Below, in pieces: positions 15,998-22,396 of a stretch of 64,000 nt of DNA. Below the pieces are notes generated by a model that was not told the DNA's origin, did no database searches, and saw nothing but the letters and a program-made list of their open reading frames with translations. The DNA is taken from IMG/VR virus record IMGVR_UViG_3300046488_000208, positions 1-64,000 of that record; one strand, written 5' to 3'. How positions within the stretch are numbered: position 1 is the stretch's first letter; each line of letters begins with the position of its first letter. The position numbers and the translations under genes were made by a program. This DNA comes from a virus.

Positions 15998-16246
15998 ATG
16001 TTATTTAGACAAACAAAAAAGCAGGAACAGCCAGAACTCGTGAAAGACGATGCATTCTACAGAAAGCATCCGAAAATTATGAGACTTTGGCTTGTGGAAA
16101 TCACGTCTACGGATGGTGAAATCCAAAAGTTTTACGTTAGCGGTATGACAAAATTTGATGCCTATGAAAAGGCTGATGGTTACAGGTACTGGACTGCAGA
16201 CGTTGGACTTAAAAATAAGTTGAGTACTTTTAGGCTTATGCCTTAA
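15998..16246 (+). CDS. Unknown small protein (82 aa)
   Basis: Basic N-terminus (RQTKKQEQPELVKDD), then LWLVEITSTDGEIQKFYVSG, a likely beta hairpin, and a tyrosine-rich segment. No family recognised. It lies between an endonuclease gene and tRNA-Glu. Confidence 0.5.
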   Translation: MLFRQTKKQEQPELVKDDAFYRKHPKIMRLWLVEITSTDGEIQKFYVSGMTKFDAYEKADGYRYWTADVGLKNKLSTFRLMP

Positions 16247-16277
16247 AGAAAAATTGCAGGGGAAGACCCTGCAACAT

Positions 16278-16351
16278 GCACCGGTAGTTTAACTGGAAAG
16301 AATTGCCCCGTCTCAGGGGTACGATATGTGGTTCGAATCCCATTCGGTGTG
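16278..16351 (+). tRNA. tRNA-Glu (anticodon CTC)
   Basis: Acceptor GCACCGG / TCGGTGT, anticodon stem GCCCC / GGGGT with loop GTCTCAG. The T-stem is weak (two pairs plus mismatches). Phage Glu tRNAs usually carry TTC, so identity is moderately certain. Confidence 0.7.
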
Positions 16352-16361
16352 CAATAACATC

Positions 16362-16432
16362 GCAGGTGTAGCATAGGGGTAGTGCATTGGCTTGCCGAGC
16401 CGAGGACGAGGGTTCGATTCCCTTCACCTGCT
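16362..16432 (+). tRNA. tRNA-Gly (anticodon GCC)
   Basis: Acceptor GCAGGTG / CACCTGC, D-stem GCAT / GTGC, anticodon stem TTGGC / GCCGA with loop TTGCCGA, T-arm GAGGG-TTCGATT-CCCTT. Confidence 0.83.
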
Positions 16433-16467
16433 CTACTAAGTTCGAAAATCTTTTTTCGCATTTCATA

Positions 16468-16481
16468 GTATTTATATTAAA
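16468..16481 (+). promoter_or_regulatory. GTATTTAT motif copy
   Basis: GTATTTATatTAAA, 9 nt before the ATG at 16491. Confidence 0.5.
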
Positions 16482-16490
16482 GTAAATATT

Positions 16491-17168
16491 ATGAAATGGA
16501 ATAAAGAGGACGTTGAAAAAGCAATTGCACTTCATAAGGAAGGAAAGGGATTTCAAGAAATTGCCAATGTATTAGGTAGAAATTTTAGGTGTGTTCAGAT
16601 AAAATTAAATAAACTTGGGTATCACCAAAATTATGCTGAGACCAAAGAAACCAAAGCGTGTCTTAACTGCAGTAATGTATTCACATCGTTAATAAGTAAA
16701 AACAGAAGATTTTGTTCACAGTCATGCGGTGCAGAATATAACAATAGAAAATACCCCAAACGAGCCAACATAAACAAACTGAAAAATTGTTTACATTGCG
16801 GTCAGCCATTAAATTCACGTCAAACAAAATTTTGTTCCCCCAAATGTAGTGGCGAATATTTTCAACAAGAAAATTTTAAGAAAATTGAAAATGGGAATGT
16901 GTTATTTCCCGCTACCATGTATAAAAAGTACCTCATACATAAGCACGGTAACAAGTGTATGAAGTGTGGCTGGAATGAAGTAAATCCGACTACGGGTTTA
17001 GTGCCAATTCAACTGGAGCATAAGGACGGTAATTCTGAGAATCATAACTTAAATAATTTGGAATTGTTGTGTCCCAATCATCATTCATTGACTCCAACAT
17101 TTGGTGCACTGAACAAAGGCAATGGTAGAACCAAGAGAAGAGAAAAAAGAAAATCTCTTGCATATTAA
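16491..17168 (+). CDS. HNH homing endonuclease with zinc knuckles (225 aa)
   Basis: N-terminal HTH (GFQEIANVLGRNFRCVQIKL), two CXXC zinc knuckles (CLNC...CSQSC and CLHC...CSPKC, about 57-125) and an HNH core CMKCGWNEVN, VPIQLEHKDGN, LELLCPNHHSLTP (about 158-205). Same domain order as the gene at 13470. Follows the last tRNA of the main array. Confidence 0.87.
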   Translation: MKWNKEDVEKAIALHKEGKGFQEIANVLGRNFRCVQIKLNKLGYHQNYAETKETKACLNCSNVFTSLISKNRRFCSQSCGAEYNNRKYPKRANINKLKNCLHCGQPLNSRQTKFCSPKCSGEYFQQENFKKIENGNVLFPATMYKKYLIHKHGNKCMKCGWNEVNPTTGLVPIQLEHKDGNSENHNLNNLELLCPNHHSLTPTFGALNKGNGRTKRREKRKSLAY

Positions 17169-17206
17169 GGAATTTAGTGCGATATTTACAACAAAATTTA
17201 TAAATC

Positions 17207-17485
17207 ATGAAAAGCAAAAAATCTTTTAAAGGAAAACTAATTAAATTAGTTGTTGAAAATTTATGTGAAACAGAATTTATGTGGATTTCACAAACAACAT
17301 TGCAAGAATATCTCGATAAACATCTGGCATTTAAAACAGAGGTTGTGAATTTCACGTTAAATGAGTATCAAGTTGGAAAAGATGCCGAAATAAAATTCAT
17401 TGACGAAGACAATAAACCTCGTGTGATTGACCTTCATATTGCACAAATTCAAAGGTCAGTAAATGAACTCGTAAAAATACAATAA
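17207..17485 (+). CDS. Unknown protein (92 aa)
   Basis: Basic start (MKSKKSFKGKLIKLVVENL), then an alternating hydrophobic pattern and a DEDNKPRVIDLHIAQIQ segment. Four bases separate it from the next gene, so the pair is probably co-transcribed. No family recognised. Confidence 0.6.
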   Translation: MKSKKSFKGKLIKLVVENLCETEFMWISQTTLQEYLDKHLAFKTEVVNFTLNEYQVGKDAEIKFIDEDNKPRVIDLHIAQIQRSVNELVKIQ

Positions 17486-17489
17486 AACA

Positions 17490-17930
17490 ATGAAAGAATC
17501 TATTCAAACATCAATAAATGCTCTCGACAAACAAATGAGTATTCTTGGAGCAGCAAAAGAACAGACCGACAACGATAACTCCAAACGATTGTTATCAATT
17601 GCCATAACAAATATCCAAACAGCAAAACTTTATCTCAAAGAAGCAAAAGACTTGGGATATACTGAATTTATTTTGGAATCCCCTAAAGGATGTGAAGATA
17701 ATACATCGGGTGAAGCACCATTGGATGAAAAAATAATAAAATTTCCAATACCTACATTTGAGGAAGTACAAGAAAAAATTGTAAAATCTTTAAGTAATAC
17801 GAATTGGATAACAAGATATTCGGCAATTAGGATGATTGACTATGTTATATTACCCACACTTGGTAGTGAAGCAGATGTTAAATTTTGGAATGGAATTTCT
17901 GATTTATTAAAACAACAAGAGAAATCATAA
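17490..17930 (+). CDS. Unknown helical protein (146 aa)
   Basis: Largely alpha-helical: KESIQTSINALDKQMSIL and a long helix to residue 55, an acidic linker, then a second helical half containing FEEVQEKIVKSL and a DLLKQQEKS tail. No family recognised. Confidence 0.6.
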   Translation: MKESIQTSINALDKQMSILGAAKEQTDNDNSKRLLSIAITNIQTAKLYLKEAKDLGYTEFILESPKGCEDNTSGEAPLDEKIIKFPIPTFEEVQEKIVKSLSNTNWITRYSAIRMIDYVILPTLGSEADVKFWNGISDLLKQQEKS

Positions 17931-17937
17931 TGTGATG

Positions 17938-18020
17938 AACATGGCATAGACCTACCCCCATCACAATCTCGCCAGAATCTCGACAATCTGGCGAAATCCG
18001 GACAATAATCCGGACAACAG
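17938..18020 (+). other. Hairpin-rich leader before the RNase P RNA
   Basis: No ORF. GTGATG / CATCAC, GCCAGA / TCTGGC and TCCGGA-type inverted repeats can fold separately. Probably untranslated leader or a processing region of the RNase P precursor. Confidence 0.35.
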
Positions 18021-18323
18021 TAAAAAATAACACCGAGGATTCATCGCTATCCGGACACTAATCAGGACATTTTGTCCAGATAAATGTCCGGATAGAGGAA
18101 GTTCAGAACACCTTTGCTAAATGCGGAAGATTAGGTTGAGAAATGAAGCATCAGAGTACCAACTGTTTAAAATCGTTACTACCGCAGAGATTAGAAGCAC
18201 TACTTGTAGTGTGGGGTGCAAGCCATACAGACTTAGAGGGAAAGCAACTCTGTGATAGTCGGGTTGGTGCTTAGATAAATGATGATTAACAACAGAATTC
18301 TGGCTACGCTCATGTTATTTTTT
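18021..18323 (+). ncRNA. rnpB: RNase P RNA (phage-encoded rnpB candidate)
   Basis: Catalytic RNA that trims tRNA 5' leaders. Conserved core elements are readable: GAGGAAGTTCAGAAC at 18095 (family GAGGAAAGUCC...), AGATAAATGATGA at 18272 (family AGAUGAAUGA), and ACAGAATTCTGGCTA at 18292 (family ACAGAAYCCGGCUUA). TCAGAA can pair with TTCTGG as helix P4, with compensatory changes from the usual CCGGG/CCCGG. GGGTGCAAGCCATACAG (18214) resembles the GGAGCAAGGCCAAAUAG segment of E. coli. A perfect CTATCCGGACA / TGTCCGGATAG helix forms a P3-like arm, and AAAAATAACA / TGTTATTTTT forms a terminal P1-like helix. At about 300 nt it is smaller than most bacterial forms. Confidence 0.82.
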
Positions 18324-18331
18324 ACTTTTAC

Positions 18332-18360
18332 TGTAACATTTTCAGAAATTTTACGTATAA
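18332..18360 (+). promoter_or_regulatory. ECF-type promoter of the bL12 gene
   Basis: TGTAAC, 16-nt spacer, CGTATAA; 33 nt from CGT to the ATG at 18387. Starts 9 nt after the end of the RNase P RNA. Confidence 0.75.
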
Positions 18361-18386
18361 TTGCATAATAATTAATAATAGAAATA

Positions 18387-18764
18387 ATGGCAACAAATCC
18401 AAAATTATTCGCAATTGCTGACACATTGACAAAATTGACGGTGTTAGAAGCAAAACAACTCATTGATATTCTTGAAAATGATTATGGCATCAAGGGTCAG
18501 AGCATTGTAACTCCGATTGGTGTACCAACACCCGAAGTTGCAGTAAAAGAACAGACTGAATTTGATGTTTATCTGAAAGAAATTGGTGGACAAAAATTAC
18601 ATGTCATCAAAAAAGTTAATGAATGCTTGAGATTGGGACTCAAAGAATCAAAAGAACTGGTCGATAAATGTCCGGGTCTTCTGACAGGAAAAGTATCAAA
18701 AACCGATGCATTGATACTTAAAACCGAACTGGAAAATGTGGGTGCAGTAGTTGAAATAAAATAA
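18387..18764 (+). CDS. rplL: Ribosomal protein bL12 (L7/L12) homologue (125 aa)
   Basis: Full-length copy of the ribosomal stalk protein that recruits translation factors. N-terminal dimerisation helices (ADTLTKLTVLEAKQLIDIL, about 11-29) are followed by a short hinge with Pro and Val, then the C-terminal domain from about residue 56: EFDVYLKEIGGQKLHVIKKV, LGLKESKELVDKCPG and ENVGAVVEIK. LGLKE-x-KELVD is the diagnostic factor-binding face. Length matches the bacterial family. Some uncultivated phages are known to carry bL12. It probably enters host ribosomes and changes factor recruitment (inference). It has its own ECF-type promoter. Confidence 0.93.
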   Translation: MATNPKLFAIADTLTKLTVLEAKQLIDILENDYGIKGQSIVTPIGVPTPEVAVKEQTEFDVYLKEIGGQKLHVIKKVNECLRLGLKESKELVDKCPGLLTGKVSKTDALILKTELENVGAVVEIK

Positions 18765-18766
18765 TT

Positions 18767-19072
18767 ATGAAAGGAATCATAAAATATCAACAAAAGTTGT
18801 ATAAAAAGGCAAGTGACCCTCACAAAGTTAAAAAGGGCGACTTGATTAAACTTGAATGTAAGAGAGGTAGTGATTACTTTCAATACAATGGTATTTATAC
18901 AGTTATCAGCGATTCCAGAGAGATTCACATTAAAAATTATAAGGGAGAAGGTTTAACATTATGCTTGAAACTTGGATATAACGTATTTTATGATGATTAT
19001 TTCAGATTAGTTGAAACCAAAAGAAAGAAGTCATTACCAAACGTTTTAAAAGAAGAACAATATGAAAACTGA
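18767..19072 (+). CDS. Unknown beta-rich protein (101 aa)
   Basis: VKKGDLIKLECKRG and YNGIYTVISDSREIHIKNY suggest a small beta-barrel (KOW/SH3-like pattern), followed by a lysine-rich tail. Begins two bases after the bL12 stop, so it shares that transcript, and overlaps the next gene by 11 nt. No family recognised. Confidence 0.6.
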   Translation: MKGIIKYQQKLYKKASDPHKVKKGDLIKLECKRGSDYFQYNGIYTVISDSREIHIKNYKGEGLTLCLKLGYNVFYDDYFRLVETKRKKSLPNVLKEEQYEN

Positions 19073-19379
19073 ATTGTGGAAAATATTGGTTCCAGCTTCC
19101 GGCAACAATGACAAGGAGTTCACTTATGAGCATCATAAGGCATGGGATGCATTTGTCAAAGACCTTACAGGTGGAGTAACCGTCATGAAGACTGCCAAAG
19201 GTCAGTGGGTAAGTCCACACGGTCAGTTATATGTTGACAGAATGATTCCTTGTAGAATTATCTGTACCAAAGAGCAAATCAATAAAATTGTTGATTTTAC
19301 TTTAGTGCATTATGACCAAGAAGCAATTCTTGCATATAAAATTAGTAGTGTAGTAATTTTAAAACATAAAAAGCAATGA
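19062..19379 (+). CDS. Unknown protein (105 aa)
   Basis: WKILVPASGNNDKEF, a tryptophan-rich first half with GQWVSPHGQLYVDRMIPC, then a helical EQINKIVDFTLVHYDQEAILAYKIS. It looks like a compact globular domain often seen as a conserved hypothetical in large phages; no function known to me. Overlaps its neighbours by 11 and 4 nt. Confidence 0.6.
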   Translation: MKTELWKILVPASGNNDKEFTYEHHKAWDAFVKDLTGGVTVMKTAKGQWVSPHGQLYVDRMIPCRIICTKEQINKIVDFTLVHYDQEAILAYKISSVVILKHKKQ

Positions 19380-19636
19380 GCAATACAATTAAACCCAAAT
19401 TGCCGTTAACATGTAAAGGAGTAAAATGCATGAAAGTTGGTTGCCAAAATCTTGCTTCACATAAAATAGGCGAAGAAAATATTTGGGACAAAGAACTTCA
19501 ATCAGAAGAGCATCAAGCATTTGAAAACAGTCATAATTTAACAACATATTTATGTGATAATTGCTTTAATCAAATAATGACAAGAGAAACTGAATATAAT
19601 ACAATTAAAGACGACAGATATGGGAATGTTCGGTGA
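19376..19636 (+). CDS. Cys-rich small protein, paralogue of the gene at 11988 (86 aa)
   Basis: CKGVKCMKVGC, LASHKIGEENIW, TTYLCDNCF and TRETEYNTIKDDR match the 91-residue copy in order; here the second half has CDNC instead of CEEH, keeping a possible four-ligand zinc site. Overlaps both neighbours. Confidence 0.6.
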   Translation: MSNTIKPKLPLTCKGVKCMKVGCQNLASHKIGEENIWDKELQSEEHQAFENSHNLTTYLCDNCFNQIMTRETEYNTIKDDRYGNVR

Positions 19637-19838
19637 AATAAATGCAGAAGCCAATGCCAAGCAATTGGAAGGCATAATTCTTGACCTTATAAAAGGTGAC
19701 CGTTGGAGAGACTGCAGAAGTGCAGCCAGAGGCGTTGCCAAAGAAAAATTATATCCTTGGTATCTCAGTGAATGCTCAGAAGCGTTTATTGAAGCAAATC
19801 CCGAAATAAAAAAAGAATTTGGAGAATTGAAATCATGA
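19620..19838 (+). CDS. Unknown small protein (72 aa)
   Basis: Helical, with a WRDCRSAARGVAKEKLYPWYLSEC centre. The ATG at 19620 or an internal ATG at 19626 could serve. Overlaps the previous gene by 17 nt and the next by one base. Confidence 0.5.
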   Translation: MGMFGEINAEANAKQLEGIILDLIKGDRWRDCRSAARGVAKEKLYPWYLSECSEAFIEANPEIKKEFGELKS

Positions 19839-19996
19839 AAACAAAACTGGATATCGGAAATTTGCTTCAATTAGCAGAAGAATTAGTGTATGATGGCAGA
19901 ATTGAATTTGCAGAAGAAGCCGTAATTCCTGTTCAAATGTTAGAAACAGAGGAAGGCGAAAAATATCAATTGAAATTAGTAATGACTTTAATATAG
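19838..19996 (+). CDS. Unknown small acidic protein (52 aa), TAG stop
   Basis: MKTKLDIGNLLQLAEELVYDG, acidic and helical, ending in LVMTLI. The TAG stop is 3 nt before tRNA-Ser; suppression would read into the tRNA to a TAA. The start shares a base with the preceding stop. Confidence 0.5.
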   Translation, partial: KTKLDIGNLLQLAEELVYDGRIEFAEEAVIPVQMLETEEGEKYQLKLVMTLI

Positions 19997-19999
19997 CAA

Positions 20000-20088
20000 G
20001 GAGAGGTGCTTGAGTGGTCGAAAAGGGCAACCTGCTAAGTTGTTGGGCGACTAAAATTGCCCCGTAGGTTCGAATCCTATCCTCTCCG
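20000..20088 (+). tRNA. tRNA-Ser (anticodon GCT), second copy
   Basis: Acceptor GGAGAGG / CCTCTCC, anticodon stem GCAAC / GTTGT with loop CTGCTAA, long variable arm, discriminator G followed by CA. Confidence 0.88.
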
Positions 20089-20131
20089 CAAACAAATCAT
20101 GAGTTGAGTCAACCCTTTCTTAAATATTAAA

Positions 20132-20145
20132 GTATTTATAATAAA
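20132..20145 (+). promoter_or_regulatory. GTATTTAT motif copy
   Basis: GTATTTATaaTAAA, 8 nt before the ATG at 20154. Confidence 0.5.
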
Positions 20146-20153
20146 ATATTGTT

Positions 20154-20573
20154 ATGAATACTAATGAAAAGGGAGATATCGGTTTGGCTGCTGTGATTGC
20201 AGATGTTGTCAGAAAAGGATTTTTTGTGTTTTTGCCGTTCTCAGATAGAACACATGTCGATTTGATTATCGCAGATAAGAATATGAAAATTCAAAGGGTA
20301 CAGATTAAATATATTACCGTAAATAAAACAGGTGTATTACAAATCGTAACATCAAGTGTTGTAAACGGTAAAAAAGTACCTGTTGACCTATCTAAGACAG
20401 ATATTTGGGCAATTTATTGTCCCAATACCGATAAAATATATTATGTCACAACACTTGAATTATTGGGTAAAAGGGCAATGAGTTTAAGAGTTAGTGAGAC
20501 AAAACTAAGTCAACCCGGAATACATCTTGCTGACAATTATTTAGATTTAAGCAAAGTGTGGCACATATTATAG
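20154..20573 (+). CDS. PD-(D/E)XK-type homing endonuclease-like protein (139 aa), TAG stop
   Basis: The pattern GDIGLAAVIADVVRKGFFV, then HVDLIIADKNMKIQRVQIKY (Asp near 42, Gln-x-Lys near 58) matches group-I-intron-type PD-(D/E)XK endonucleases (PDDEXK_5-like). The GTATTTAT leader and location beside tRNA-Ser fit a free-standing homing endonuclease. It stops with TAG immediately before a terminator, so here TAG must act as a stop. Confidence 0.72.
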   Translation: MNTNEKGDIGLAAVIADVVRKGFFVFLPFSDRTHVDLIIADKNMKIQRVQIKYITVNKTGVLQIVTSSVVNGKKVPVDLSKTDIWAIYCPNTDKIYYVTTLELLGKRAMSLRVSETKLSQPGIHLADNYLDLSKVWHIL

Positions 20574-20582
20574 AAAACCAGC

Positions 20583-20605
20583 AAGTCAAAAAATTTGACT
20601 TTTTC
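20583..20605 (+). terminator. Terminator after the PD-(D/E)XK gene
   Basis: AAGTCAAA / TTTGACTT stem with T-tract; the -35 part of the next promoter starts at its end. Confidence 0.8.
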
Positions 20606-20636
20606 TGTAACATTTTTATTAGTATTTACGTATAAC
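20606..20636 (+). promoter_or_regulatory. ECF-type promoter with short leader
   Basis: TGTAAC, 17-nt spacer, CGTATAA, only 12 nt from CGT to the ATG at 20641; most copies have 32-36 nt, so this transcript may be nearly leaderless. Confidence 0.65.
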
Positions 20637-20640
20637 TATT

Positions 20641-20925
20641 ATGAAAAAGTTACCGACAATAGAAATCACCGAACTATTCATGGTCAAAGCAGACTGGAAT
20701 AGAACCTTTATTGGTCAGATAATCAGAAAAACTGATGAAGACGGTCTGTCAATTAATCTTGGCAACGTCACAGTAGACGAAGGAAAAATCTGGAGCAAAG
20801 CTGAAACCCAAGAAGAACTTGGAAAATATCTTGATGATATTTGTACATTAAAACTCGACTGTAACCTTCACGGTAACGGTGGTGTTACTTCTATTCTTGC
20901 TGAGACTCTGTTCAATCACAATTAG
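20641..20925 (+). CDS. Unknown protein (94 aa), TAG stop in frame with the next gene
   Basis: IEITELFMVKADWNRTFIGQIIRK and DGLSINLGNVTVDEGKIWS suggest a beta-rich N-terminal half. The stop TAG (20923-20925) is followed directly by the ATG of the next frame in phase, so amber suppression would yield one 184-residue protein. No family recognised. Confidence 0.6.
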   Translation: MKKLPTIEITELFMVKADWNRTFIGQIIRKTDEDGLSINLGNVTVDEGKIWSKAETQEELGKYLDDICTLKLDCNLHGNGGVTSILAETLFNHN

Positions 20926-21195
20926 ATGCAGGACTTTGAACTACTTAAGCGAACATACCCTGTCAGTGAGTTTGATAGATTTTGTGATGGGTATGAATAT
21001 ATATTAAAAAATAGTACTGAAGATGAGAGAGAAGAATGGGGAATTGATGTAAATGAATTACAAAGAGTAATTACAAAGGGAGAGAAGTACATATATCAAG
21101 TAGCAAAGGAAGGACAGGAATTCAAGACAATGTATTTATGTTTTACCAACTATGCTATTATAAGGAAAAAAATATACAAACTTGAAGATGATTAG
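20926..21195 (+). CDS. Unknown protein (89 aa), TAG stop
   Basis: MQDFELLKRTYPVSEFDRF; mostly helical and acidic, then YIYQVAKEGQEFKTMYLCF. Could be translated alone or as a readthrough extension of the preceding gene. Overlaps the next gene. Confidence 0.55.
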   Translation: MQDFELLKRTYPVSEFDRFCDGYEYILKNSTEDEREEWGIDVNELQRVITKGEKYIYQVAKEGQEFKTMYLCFTNYAIIRKKIYKLEDD

Positions 21196-21487
21196 TATAA
21201 AAGAAAAATTTACTGAAATAGCAAAAAAATATCACTTGCATCATTATGGTGATTTGAAATCAGCCATTGAAGAAATGATTATATACATAAATGATATGAA
21301 AGCAATTGTTAAAGTTGATGTCAGAAAAGAATTACCGTTAGAATTACAAACAGTAACTACCGATAAAGGTGAATGTTATTACAGTCATGTACACCTGCAA
21401 TGGTTTCATGCAGAGAATAATATGCCATTTGATGCAAATGAATTAAAACCACAATATTGGGAGAAATTAATTGATGCAAGAAAGTAA
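21188..21487 (+). CDS. Unknown protein (99 aa)
   Basis: MISIKEKFTEIAKKYHLHHYG, then SAIEEMIIYINDM and a C-terminal HLQWFHAENNMPFDANELKP. ATG 21188 is preferred to an upstream TTG because it overlaps the preceding stop in the compact style of this cluster. No family recognised. Confidence 0.55.
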   Translation: MISIKEKFTEIAKKYHLHHYGDLKSAIEEMIIYINDMKAIVKVDVRKELPLELQTVTTDKGECYYSHVHLQWFHAENNMPFDANELKPQYWEKLIDARK

Positions 21488-21688
21488 ATGCAAGGACTTG
21501 GCTATTTATATGATGAAAACACGGGAGAAAAAATTCTCTGTTTGGTCCGACAAGGCAGTTATGGCAGGTATTTGAAACGCAGAAAATCAGGTAAGGATGG
21601 ATTTCATTTGACAGATGAAGAAATATATTTAAGAGAAAATAAGGAAAAATTAGAAGAATTGAAGGCAAATAAAAAAATATTTTGTTAA
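21488..21688 (+). CDS. Unknown basic protein (66 aa)
   Basis: MQGLGYLYDENTGEKILCLVRQG, then a lysine/arginine-rich stretch (YLKRRKSGKDGF) and a coiled C-terminus. Starts immediately after the preceding stop. The TAA ends four bases before the tRNA at 21693. Confidence 0.55.
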   Translation: MQGLGYLYDENTGEKILCLVRQGSYGRYLKRRKSGKDGFHLTDEEIYLRENKEKLEELKANKKIFC

Positions 21689-21692
21689 ATAC

Positions 21693-21764
21693 GGGCATAT
21701 AGTTCAGAGGTAGAACATTGGTCTCTAAAACCAATTGCCACGGGTTCGAGTCCCGTTATGCCCT
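21693..21764 (+). tRNA. Amber-suppressor tRNA (anticodon CTA)
   Basis: Acceptor GGGCATA / TATGCCC, D-stem GTTC / GAAC, anticodon stem TTGGT / ACCAA with loop CTCTAAA, T-arm ACGGG-TTCGAGT-CCCGT; a perfect 72-nt class I cloverleaf. The CUA anticodon reads UAG. Leu(TAG) is excluded by the register and by the absence of a class II arm. The GGTCTCxAAAACC core looks like a tRNA-Trp in which CCA changed to CTA, but the discriminator is T rather than G, so the amino acid carried is unknown. Confidence 0.85.
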
Positions 21765-21773
21765 CAAAAATTT

Positions 21774-21911
21774 ATGAATATGAAAAAAATTAAATTGATT
21801 TTTATAATTTTATTTGTTTTGACAATGATGTTATTATCATCATGCAATCCAAAATTTTGTCCTGCATATGCAGATAGAGGACATAAAAGTGATACACATT
21901 CTAAAAGTTAA
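21774..21911 (+). CDS. Small lipoprotein (45 aa)
   Basis: A second ATG at 21780 gives MKKIKLIFIILFVLTMMLL, a classic signal peptide, followed by the lipobox LSSC and a 25-residue hydrophilic mature part (CNPKFCPAYADRG...). Predicted to be lipid-anchored in the host envelope. Very small phage lipoproteins are often lysis or superinfection-exclusion factors; which, if either, cannot be told. Confidence 0.65.
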   Translation: MNMKKIKLIFIILFVLTMMLLSSCNPKFCPAYADRGHKSDTHSKS

Positions 21912-21914
21912 TTA

Positions 21915-22244
21915 ATGAGTAGAACTAAAAAAGATTTGAAAAGCAACAGAAGGGGTTTTGGTCTATATGGACATAAGCCTCAGAGAAAATTAACTCCTTT
22001 TATTCATGATGCAAATAAAATTGCAGGCAGGAATGAAGTATTAGTGCACCAACCTGATAATGATATTAGTCAAGAGGGATTCGATAACATGTATTGTTCA
22101 GATGGTTCACATTGGCATAATGCAAAGACTGTCAGGGCAAAAAGAAAACAAGTACGGGCAGAAAGAGATTACATAACATCACAGGCAAGGGCAAGAATAA
22201 AAAAACAAGACAAAAAAGAAATTGATAATTTATTAGGAAATTAA
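21915..22244 (+). CDS. Basic unknown protein (109 aa)
   Basis: MSRTKKDLKSNRRGFGLYGHKP, a histidine/aspartate-containing centre (VLVHQPDNDIS, CSDGSHWHN) and a highly basic C-terminal helix (VRAKRKQVRAERDYITS). Probably nucleic-acid binding from charge alone. No family recognised. Confidence 0.55.
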   Translation: MSRTKKDLKSNRRGFGLYGHKPQRKLTPFIHDANKIAGRNEVLVHQPDNDISQEGFDNMYCSDGSHWHNAKTVRAKRKQVRAERDYITSQARARIKKQDKKEIDNLLGN

Positions 22245-22318
22245 AATAATTGTAGTAATTTTGAACTCTCTAAGTATTTATATACCGCAGAGTATTATTA
22301 ACAATTAAATTTAAAACA

Positions 22319-22396
22319 ATGAAGTAGGTTAACAAAAATGAAAAAATAGGTTATCAATTCGTAACTAACTTAGTATTTATAGTAAATAAAAGCATT
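22319..22396 (+). other. In-frame TAG-containing extension upstream of an endonuclease gene
   Basis: ATG AAG TAG at 22319 is followed by 23 further sense codons in phase with the ATG at 22397. With amber readthrough the endonuclease would gain 26 residues. The stretch also contains the GTATTTAT motif at 22373, so a non-coding leader is at least as likely. Confidence 0.3.
22373..22386 (+). promoter_or_regulatory. GTATTTAT motif copy
   Basis: GTATTTATagTAAA, 10 nt before the ATG at 22397. Confidence 0.5.

Noticed and set aside
8783-17168. Group I introns carrying the HNH genes
   Set aside because: No split conserved gene flanks them and no P7/P3 core could be recognised; they lie between complete genes, so they are free-standing.
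17938-18020. Start of the RNase P RNA at the first hairpins
   Set aside because: The GTGATG and GCCAGA hairpins lie outside the terminal AAAAATAACA / TGTTATTTTT pairing and match no RNase P helix, so they are treated as leader.
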